From: Planctomycetota bacterium
Lineage (GTDB): Bacteria > Planctomycetota > Planctomycetia > Planctomycetales > Planctomycetaceae
NCBI GenBank assembly: GCA_027624335.1
Contig: JAQBWV010000056.1
Coordinates: forward strand, 1-32,102
Direction of reading: 5' to 3'
DNA length: 32,102 nt
The position numbers and the translations under genes were made by a program. This document shows positions 24,701 to 30,591 of the stretch, piece by piece (position 1 is the stretch's first letter; every line of letters starts with the position of its first letter). The notes below the pieces were generated by a model. The model saw only the letters and a list, made by a program, of their open reading frames with translations, ran no database searches and was not told where the DNA came from.

Positions 24701-26627
24701 TACAACAGCAACGGGCGGAGTTACCATCTGGACAGCGGCGGAACGGATTCCGGCGGTGCTGGCGATGTTTCCAGAGTCGAAACTTGTACCGGAAATTCAG
24801 GCTCCCGACGGCGTGCGACTCGTTTGGAACGACGTCGACGGTCGCGTTGCGACCATGCGCGGCTTGCTCGAAACGTCTGGCCCGCTGACTCACGAAGAAG
24901 CCGCTCGACGAACGGGTACAAAGCCGAATCAGGCGTGCGCCGCGCTGGAAGCGCTGGAAGGCGAAGGTATCGTCCTGCGCGGCAGGTTCAGAGCCACCGA
25001 TCAGCTCGCGGGAAGGGTGAGCAATGCCAACTACGAACAGTGCGACTGTGTTGACAATGTTGGGCAGTGCTCACCCAACGGGTCTGCTGACTTTTCAGCC
25101 ACTGTAAAGACTACGAACGCCGAACCGTCGCCGGAATGGTGTCATCGCCGACTGCTCTCACGGATTCATCGTCTGACGATGCAGGGGCTGCGACAGCAGA
25201 TTCAGCCGGTTTCTCCCGAAGTGTTTCTGCAGTTCCTCACGAATCATCATGGCCTGACGTCTAAGAGTCGGCGGGCAGGAGTCAACGGGCTGTTTGAAGT
25301 CATTTCCCTGCTGCAGGGTTACGACCTGGCGGCTGTCTGCTGGGAACGCGATCTCCTGCCGGCTCGCGTTGAAGGTTACCGGCCTGCCTTGCTGGATGAG
25401 CTGTGTCTGTCTGGTGAAGTTGCCTGGCGGCGGCTGTTCCCGCCGAAACGCGACAGTGAGTCACGCGCGGGCGTGACGCGAGTCGTGCCGGTTTCGATCT
25501 TCCTGCGCGGCGATCAGGACTGGTTGGCGACCGCGAGTCAGCCAGATGAAGAGCCGCCGTTGACTGGCTCGGCGCAGGCGGCGGTTGAACTGCTCGATTC
25601 GTCCGGTGCCATGTTTGCCGCCGACCTGCAACAGCAGCTCGGACTTGCCGGAGGCACGTTTCAGGATGTGCTCGGTGAGCTGATCACAGTGGGACTGCTG
25701 ACCGCAGACGGCTTCGGTGGCCTGCGAAGTCTGCTGGCCGAACGCGGCCAGGCAGCATCCTCGATCAGCCGTCGCCGCGGTCTGGCACGACGGCGAATCG
25801 CGAGCGGTTCCATCGGTCGCTGGTCTTTGTGGCGTCACCGATCATCGACTGATCAAATGAGTGACGGCGGCGGACAGGAGCCAGCCTTACCCACGGTCGC
25901 CTTAATCACCGCACCACTGACTCACAACGAAGTCGTTGAGCAGTGGGCATGGCAGTTGTTGCGACGATGGGGTGTTGTGTTTCGCGACCTACTGGAACGT
26001 GAAGCCGGCACGCCTCGCTGGTGGGAGTTGCTGCAGGTTTATCGTCGGCTGGAAGCTCGCGGTGAAATCCGCGGCGGACGTTTTGTTGCCGGCGTTGCCG
26101 GCGAGCAGTTCGCACTCGGTGACACTGTTAAGAAGCTTCGGCATCTGCGTGACGGGACTCCGGATGCCGGCAACAAGGCGATTTCCAGAACGGCTGGTAT
26201 TCGAACGGGCTTTCTGAACTCACCCGATGCGTCTGCGGAACCTGCGGCAGAAGCGGAACCGGAATTCGATTTGGATCACAGCGGCGCGACGAGCATCTCA
26301 CCCTCGGATGAAGTGGTGATCCTGTCAGCCGCCGATCCACTCAACCTGGTCGGCATAATTACCAGGCACTCGCGTGTCCCGGCGACGGCGCACAATCGAA
26401 TTGCGTTGCTCAACGGGAAACCGATTGCGGCGTTGCTAAATGGCGAAGTCAATTTTCTGGAATCTGTGCGAGCGACGCAGCGGGATGGACTTGCGCGATT
26501 GCTGCTCAGGCAGACCACGGACTTTGCGACTGAGGAGCATCACGATGCACCACTCGAATCTGAAGACGCGGATGAGCCATCGCCGAAGTCGTCGCGAAAG
26601 CGTTTCGTTCGCCCGGCTGTTTCGTGA
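21705..26627 (+). CDS. lhr: Lhr-type large superfamily 2 helicase
   Basis: The 1640-residue protein matches the Lhr family, DNA-repair-associated helicases that move 3' to 5' on single-stranded DNA. Motifs: Walker A APTGSGKT (42-49), DEIH box (169-172), SAT in GLSATQ (204-206), GSHHGSLS, and QRVGRSGH (395-402). A winged-helix and Lhr-core region follow (EFRVVAQPEGVVVGSLDEDFA, YIPMFQIRWRWNANRALLVPR), then a long C-terminal half (EWCHRRLLSRIHR, GLFEVISLLQGYDLAAVCWE, AALLNGE) as in the 1538-residue E. coli protein. Two stretches absent from the family, about 222-259 and 1100-1140, coincide with DNA palindromes listed separately. A GAGGAAA ribosome site lies about 10 bases ahead. The end is acidic then basic (EDADEPSPKSSRKRF). 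Confidence 0.94.
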   Translation: MSFFGFHPLIERWFLNRFAAPTEPQRLGWPHIGEGHNTLIAAPTGSGKTLTAFLAVIDRLLKESIDGKLQDGVRVIYVSPLRALSNDMHRNLSEPLEELNALAADEFPEVPIAGLRVGLRTGDSTPSQRAALVRKPPHIVVTTPESLFLLVTAEKGRAALRSVDTIIVDEIHALVRDKRGSHLALTIERLESLCERPLQRIGLSATQKPIERIAEFLIGSCRPNQTQRRSGRYEPGDNQSTGAERSLIRPASESSVNETTCCSIVDVGYSRDLDLKIEVPPSDLSAVCSTEQWGEINERIVELINSHRSTLIFVNTRRMAERVTHQLSEILGEDQVGSHHGSLSSAIRLKTEQQLKGGELKAVVATASLELGLDVGFIDLVIQIGSPRAIATFLQRVGRSGHSLGKTPKGRLFALTRDELVESMGLIRAIRAGRLDVIPIPECSIDVLAQQIVAEVACREWSTDDLFAMFRRAWPFRNLKREDFNETLRFLSEGLTERSGRGKVYLHQDLVQKRLRTRPGARIVATSNAGAIPEVAEFRVVAQPEGVVVGSLDEDFALESHAGQIILLGNTSWRMEGVRGTDVHVTDAGGVPPTVPFWRGEAPGRTRELSEEVSRIREDLEAKLKALPETVIASWWEDSDGGAVPSGETSEVEFPATRTEFRNSTADIVKWLVKETDCSDHAARQVVNYLAAQIAAVGIVPTQKRVIFERFFDESGGMQMVVHAPFGSRVTQAWGLSMRKRFCVSFDFELQATADDDGFILSLGPQHSFPLESMFPMLTSENAQRLLEQAILYIPMFQIRWRWNANRALLVPRRDKGKRIPPALQRFRADDLLSSVFPLLTGCQENVVGELQMPEHILLRQTMDDCLREALDIDGLVDVLRQVEAGEIEFIARDTREPSPFSYELLNSNPYAFLDGGELPERRARAVSTRRSLTVESVSDLGRLDPLAIDQVTSEATPLVRNADELHDVLLTRIVVPDDEMEDWRGWLEELVLQRRATSTTATGGVTIWTAAERIPAVLAMFPESKLVPEIQAPDGVRLVWNDVDGRVATMRGLLETSGPLTHEEAARRTGTKPNQACAALEALEGEGIVLRGRFRATDQLAGRVSNANYEQCDCVDNVGQCSPNGSADFSATVKTTNAEPSPEWCHRRLLSRIHRLTMQGLRQQIQPVSPEVFLQFLTNHHGLTSKSRRAGVNGLFEVISLLQGYDLAAVCWERDLLPARVEGYRPALLDELCLSGEVAWRRLFPPKRDSESRAGVTRVVPVSIFLRGDQDWLATASQPDEEPPLTGSAQAAVELLDSSGAMFAADLQQQLGLAGGTFQDVLGELITVGLLTADGFGGLRSLLAERGQAASSISRRRGLARRRIASGSIGRWSLWRHRSSTDQMSDGGGQEPALPTVALITAPLTHNEVVEQWAWQLLRRWGVVFRDLLEREAGTPRWWELLQVYRRLEARGEIRGGRFVAGVAGEQFALGDTVKKLRHLRDGTPDAGNKAISRTAGIRTGFLNSPDASAEPAAEAEPEFDLDHSGATSISPSDEVVILSAADPLNLVGIITRHSRVPATAHNRIALLNGKPIAALLNGEVNFLESVRATQRDGLARLLLRQTTDFATEEHHDAPLESEDADEPSPKSSRKRFVRPAVS
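22366..22456. repeat. In-frame palindromic element in lhr, first
   Basis: A 91-base imperfect palindrome: outer arms 22366-22381 and 22441-22456 pair at 13 of 16 positions (core GCAGGCCG / CGGCCTGC), and inner arms CCGTTCCGGT (22388-22397) and ACCGGAGCGG (22425-22434) at 9 of 10. It encodes residues about 221-251, a hydrophilic stretch between LIGS and SIVDVGYSRDLDL where other Lhr proteins run straight on. The reading frame is kept. Confidence 0.68.
25015..25076. repeat. In-frame palindromic element in lhr, second
   Basis: GGGTGAGCAATGCCAAC (25015-25031) is inversely repeated as GTTGGGCAGTGCTCACCC (25059-25076) with one mismatch and one bulged base, around a 27-base loop. It encodes residues about 1104-1124 (RVSNANYEQC, NVGQCSPNG), Cys- and Asn-rich sequence unlike its surroundings, between LRGRFRATDQ and the conserved EWCHRRLL. 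The sequence differs from the first element, so these are two families. Confidence 0.7.
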
Positions 26628-26695
26628 ACGATCGAGGCTGTGACGAGTGCCTGGTAACCGAGGCAGGCTGGAACAATCGCTGAGCCACGCAAAAA

Positions 26696-26722
26696 CGGCG
26701 CGAACGAAAGTCGTTCGCGCCG
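26696..26722. terminator. Terminator of the membrane protein operon, possibly bidirectional
   Basis: A perfect 12-base-pair stem (CGGCGCGAACGA / TCGTTCGCGCCG) with a 3-base loop has five A residues on its left (26691-26695), which become a T-run when transcribed leftward. It is thus an excellent intrinsic terminator for the gene ending at 26777, and lies 69 bases past the lhr stop where it may also stop that gene. Confidence 0.85.
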
Positions 26723-26776
26723 CTGTGTCGTAATTCCGGCCTGCCGAATCGAAGACGCTCGGCATTTGAACGGCGG

Positions 26777-27661
26777 CTATTCTTCCTTGGTGTCTCCTCC
26801 CAAAGGTTTCGCCTCAGTGGTTTCGGCTGGTGCCTCGACGGCTGGCTTTTCGACTTGTTCGGCTTCGGCCGGAGCTTCAGCGTCCGAGTCGGGTGACTCG
26901 AGTTCGGCCTTTGCCGTTTCAGCTCGGGCGGCGGCGGCGGCATCTTCTTCAGCTTTTCTTCTTGCCAGCATCTGGGCATCCTGTTCCTGGAGTTGCAGCC
27001 GGCGAATCACCATCAGCGTTTGACGTTCCAGCGCCTCTTCCTTGTTGAGGGCATCATTCGAGCTGAGCTTCTGCAGTTTTTCGTTCAGCGCGATCAACGT
27101 GCCGAGAACCTCTTCGGCCTGATCTTCCATGTCGCGGCCGAGTTCCTTGTTCACGGCGTCAAGAAAGATCTGCAACGTCTCTTCAGAGAATTCTGAACCG
27201 TCTTCCAGTTCGTCGAGCGTGACTTCAAAGGATGACCTGTTCTCACGCAGAATCCTTTGAAACTCGGTCTTACCGAGTGTGACATTGTTAGATATGACGT
27301 CCTCTGATTGTCCGAGGATGTGATCTTCGAGTGATTCGCGGATCGTCGGAGTTGCTCCGATGGCCTGGTCACTGATGGCCTGCGCCCAGTCGGGCGCCGA
27401 ATCGTTGACCGTGCTCTGCACAGACTCTCGGATTTCGGGAAGGCTGCTGTTAACGACTTCGCCTGCCAGTGCGACAAGGTTTTCTGGTTTAGTGAGGTCT
27501 TCGATTTCACTGAAACCAAAGATGAAATATCCCAGCATTGCCGCCATCAGGATGACACCGATGAAGCCGGTGACTCTTGCACTACGGGCCATGCTGGTAC
27601 TGATTTTTGAAAGATCGTTCTCGACAGTTTGAAGTGTTAAATCGTTTGATGAGGAACTCAT
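26777..27661 (-). CDS. Single-pass membrane protein with coiled-coil domain and acidic tail
   Basis: The 294-residue protein has a short polar N-terminus, one membrane helix at about 30-51 (VTGFIGVILMAAMLGYFIFGF), a helical region (about 52-225) rich in charged heptad-like stretches (IRESVQSTVNDSAP, IRESLEDHILGQSED, FQRILRENRSSF) and a disordered tail of Ala/Glu/Pro (AEAPAEAEQVEKPAVEAPAE). No family name comes to mind. It shares its layout with the gene upstream, which is probably an old paralogue. ATG at 27661 has AGGAG 8 bases upstream. It is the second gene of the pair, 68 bases after the first, with the terminator at 26696. Confidence 0.82.
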   Translation of the reverse strand: MSSSSNDLTLQTVENDLSKISTSMARSARVTGFIGVILMAAMLGYFIFGFSEIEDLTKPENLVALAGEVVNSSLPEIRESVQSTVNDSAPDWAQAISDQAIGATPTIRESLEDHILGQSEDVISNNVTLGKTEFQRILRENRSSFEVTLDELEDGSEFSEETLQIFLDAVNKELGRDMEDQAEEVLGTLIALNEKLQKLSSNDALNKEEALERQTLMVIRRLQLQEQDAQMLARRKAEEDAAAAARAETAKAELESPDSDAEAPAEAEQVEKPAVEAPAETTEAKPLGGDTKEE

Positions 27662-27729
27662 TGAGAAATCTCCTGAGAAAATGATGATGCGAAAGAATTC
27701 AGTTAGAAACGTGAAGCGGGAAACCGGTG

Positions 27730-28710
27730 TTATTCGGTTTCTTTCGGCGTCGTTTCTGGTTCGGGCGGTGGGCTCGGCCTGGCATCATCTTTCTTTGCAG
27801 GTGTTTCCTTTTCGGCGGCATCCGGCTTAGCGTCGTCCCTGGCTGGTTGTGAAATCGTTTTTTCGTCGGCAGCGCTGTCGGTCGGCGCGGGACCAGTTGC
27901 GGCATCATCAGCAGCCGCTGAGGGCGTGGCGTTGGACGATTCTCGTTCGGTGGTCAGCAGCTCGCCTTTGCCGGACAGCTTGAGAGTGGTCAGCTCGAGG
28001 AGATATCCAACGAGCTGGTCTTCCATCGGAACATCACCTTCTTCGACAGCGTCGGCGATCGGGAATTCATCCCAGGTGTCGTACATCGCCTGCAGTTCTC
28101 GCTGGAACTGGTCGGCGTAGAAGCGTTTTACCATGCGATTCATGGCTTCCCGGAAATTGACCATGATGCGTCGCCGGATGATGTCGTCGTCGACCTTGGG
28201 AAATTCGGTGAGCAGGATCTCTTCGTAGTCGGCCAGGATCTTTGCGTATTGGTCATTGATCTGCTTCTCAAGGCGAGCCTGCACGTTCTTCATCAGAAGC
28301 TCACGCTCTTTGTTCATTGCGAGCGTCAGTTTCGGCGTGTCCTTTTTCGCCTGTTCGTAAAACGCTTTAGTGATAACCGGGGTTACATTGTCAGTCAGCG
28401 TCTTCACTTCTCTCATGTACGTGTCAGCGTTGTTGTTCGCATAGGTCTGCGCTTCGGCACTGAGATTCGTGATGTACTCTTCGGAGCGAAGCCTGCTCGC
28501 CAATCCGTAAAAAAGATAGGCCACGACAGCGATGACAGCGACCAGTCCCAGGAGAATGATCTGCCTGGATTTACGAGAGGCATTTAGTGCCGCCTCAAGT
28601 GCCGCGACCTGCCCGCGTACGGCCTGAACTCGAGCGTCGATGGCGCCGCCACCGTCCGCTGTTCCGGGATCTGTAGAAGTAGTCTCTGAAGTCATAGCCC
28701 GTCCCATCAT
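27730..28710 (-). CDS. Single-pass membrane protein with helical domain and disordered tail
   Basis: The 326-residue product has an N-terminal cytoplasmic stretch with a short coiled coil (IDARVQAVRGQVAALEAALNA), a membrane helix at about 51-70 (IILLGLVAVIAVVAYLFYGL), a helical domain to about 247 (MREVKTLTDNVTPVITKAF, ILADYEEILLTEFPK, RRRIMVNFREAMNRMVKRFY) and an Ala/Asp/Pro/Lys tail. The layout mirrors the downstream gene. ATGs at 28710, 28707 and 28695 are possible starts; the last gives the natural-looking MTSETTSTDPG with GGGA 6 bases ahead, so the true protein may be five residues shorter. It probably forms a two-gene transcript with the next gene. Function unknown; a membrane-bound sensor or scaffold pair would fit. 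Confidence 0.82.
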   Translation of the reverse strand: MMGRAMTSETTSTDPGTADGGGAIDARVQAVRGQVAALEAALNASRKSRQIILLGLVAVIAVVAYLFYGLASRLRSEEYITNLSAEAQTYANNNADTYMREVKTLTDNVTPVITKAFYEQAKKDTPKLTLAMNKERELLMKNVQARLEKQINDQYAKILADYEEILLTEFPKVDDDIIRRRIMVNFREAMNRMVKRFYADQFQRELQAMYDTWDEFPIADAVEEGDVPMEDQLVGYLLELTTLKLSGKGELLTTERESSNATPSAAADDAATGPAPTDSAADEKTISQPARDDAKPDAAEKETPAKKDDARPSPPPEPETTPKETE

Positions 28711-29057
28711 GCATATACAGGGAGAAATGACGCACCCGGGATCTGACGATCGACGTTCCGGGTAACGATGAAATGCTGGGCAGCCATCAGTGCGCGTGTG
28801 AGATAAATCGCGCAGGACTAATCGGAAATGATCGATCCATCATGCAAATCCTCAGCAAATTAACAACGCAAATGCGCGTAAAGAATTTGCGGGTGAGCAC
28901 GAATGTCCTGTTCGGAAAGAGCTTCGAACAGATAACGGCGACGGCGAACGTCATAAGTGGGAGCGCTCAGCGGATTGGTGCGGGGCGATCGTTGCGGCGA
29001 CATCGGAAAGACCGCGCGCGTCGATGGCTTGTAAGCGCGATGGCGATCAAAGGATGG
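28711..29057. other. Intergenic region
   Basis: About 350 bases between the start of the membrane protein gene and the end of the TPR gene, all read on minus. It must hold the promoter of the membrane pair. A weak hairpin CGCAAAT / ATTTGCG (28867-28873, 28885-28891) is present. The plus frame at 28773-29336 is a shadow running into the TPR gene. No gene supported. Confidence 0.45.
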
Positions 29058-30374
29058 CTATTGACCGATCTGCGGATCGAGCTGCCGGGCAGTTTCGAGG
29101 TCTGCCTGGAAGCCCGCTTCGTTACCTTGCTCGCGTCGATTGAGGGCTCGACGGTAGTACGCCTGCGCGACGGCCGGGTCGAGACGTTTGGCAGCCGTGT
29201 AGTCGGCAATCGCTTTGTCGAAGTCTCCCAGCTGCAGCCAGGCGTCGCCTCGGATCGAAAGTGCAGGGTGGCTGAATTCGTTTTCGATGGCTCTGGTCGC
29301 ATCGGCGATGGCTTTGGTCGTGTCGCCACGCTGTAGCCAGTATCTGGCCCTGCTGGCCCAGGGAGTCGCCTTACCGGGGCCAACCTGAATGGCCTGCTCG
29401 AAATTGGCGAGTGCGATCTCGTGCTGACCTGCCTCAGCCAGATGGCTGGCTCGCTGGATGTAGCCATCCGGCTGTTCTGGAGTTTGAGCGACGACCGAGT
29501 TGAGCTGTCCCAGTTTCACCAGCCATGCGATACGTTCGCCGTCAGCCAGAGCGTTGCTTTCCATACCGAGTTCACGATAGGCATTCATGCGGTTCTGGTA
29601 GTGCTTGACATTGTTTTCGTCGTACCGAATGGCGTGGGAAAAGTCGTCGATCGCTTCGCGATGCTTTTGCAGACGCATGTTGAGCATTCCGCGATTATTC
29701 CAGGCGTTGACGTATTCGGGCTTCAATTCCAGTGTCTTGTCGAAGTCGGCACGAGCACGATCATAGTCATCCATTTTGAACCAGGCAAAACCGCGATTGT
29801 TGAAGCCGTCCGCGTAGGTCGGGTCGATTTCGCAAGCCTTGTTGAAATCGTCAATGGCTGTCTGAAAGTCTCCAGTTGCCAGCCGTACGAGTCCTCGATT
29901 GTTCCATGCCTGAATATATTTCGGGTCAATGCGAACCGCTTCCGCGAAGTCGGCCAACGCCGGTTCCAGCTGGCTTCGAGTCAACAGAAAGAGACCTCGC
30001 ATGTTGCGATAACGAACGTCGTTGGGGTTCAGCTCGACGGCTCGCGAATAGTCGTTCAACGCGAGCTGATCCTGACCCACGTCCGCCAGGATCCCCGCTC
30101 GCTGGAAGCTGGCTTCGGCATTCTCCTGGTCGGTTTCGATCGCCTGGTTCAAGCTGGCAATCGCATCTTCGAACTTCTGGTGTCTGATTTCCTCGATAGC
30201 TCGCTCGACAAGCTGAGTGGCCTGTTCCTTTTGAGTAGTTTTCCTGTCGAGCGAGGACTGCTGTGGCTCAGCGGTTGTTACCGCAGCATCGGGTGTTTCC
30301 GAGTCTCCGCAGCCGACCAGAACGGCGGAAAGGCACAGAATCAGTAGTACCAGCGTGGAATTGTGAGAGGACAT
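29058..30374 (-). CDS. TPR-repeat lipoprotein
   Basis: The 438-residue protein begins with a lipoprotein signal (STLVLLILCLSAVLVGC, lipobox LVGC, lipidated Cys22), so it is anchored on the outer face of the cytoplasmic or outer membrane. About eleven tetratricopeptide repeats of 34 residues follow; the best show the pattern A-W/F-N-N-R-G (YIQAWNNRGLVRLATGDFQT, YADGFNNRGFAWFKMDDYDR, YVNAWNNRGMLNMRLQKHRE). The TPR solenoid is a binding scaffold; no partner is evident. The open frame extends to 30449, but the ATG at 30374 has GGAG 8 bases upstream (30383-30386) and puts the signal sequence at the N-terminus, so I chose it. It is divergent from the acidic gene at 30592. Confidence 0.9.
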   Translation of the reverse strand: MSSHNSTLVLLILCLSAVLVGCGDSETPDAAVTTAEPQQSSLDRKTTQKEQATQLVERAIEEIRHQKFEDAIASLNQAIETDQENAEASFQRAGILADVGQDQLALNDYSRAVELNPNDVRYRNMRGLFLLTRSQLEPALADFAEAVRIDPKYIQAWNNRGLVRLATGDFQTAIDDFNKACEIDPTYADGFNNRGFAWFKMDDYDRARADFDKTLELKPEYVNAWNNRGMLNMRLQKHREAIDDFSHAIRYDENNVKHYQNRMNAYRELGMESNALADGERIAWLVKLGQLNSVVAQTPEQPDGYIQRASHLAEAGQHEIALANFEQAIQVGPGKATPWASRARYWLQRGDTTKAIADATRAIENEFSHPALSIRGDAWLQLGDFDKAIADYTAAKRLDPAVAQAYYRRALNRREQGNEAGFQADLETARQLDPQIGQ

Positions 30375-30544
30375 CCTTGTCGCTCCGAAAGCATTTCGGC
30401 GAGGGAAAACAGCGATCGGCTTGTATTTGTGACCGCCTTCCGGTGTCAATGTCGATCCAGCACTGGCAACAGTTCGAACAGGCTCAGGAATTCACGTGCA
30501 CCAAATAGCGGCGAAACAATCTGGCCGTTAGACTTCCGGTCTGT

Positions 30545-30583
30545 TTTGAGACTCTGATAACCAGAACCGGTACGTTTGAGACT
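30545..30583. promoter_or_regulatory. Direct repeat in the promoter region of the acidic gene
   Basis: TTTGAGACT occurs at 30545-30553 and 30575-30583, exactly 30 bases apart, each followed by a gata word. They lie just upstream of the ATG at 30592. A 30-base spacing is near three helical turns, so two molecules of a regulator could bind one face of the DNA. Candidate only. Confidence 0.35.
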
Positions 30584-30591
30584 GATATCGC

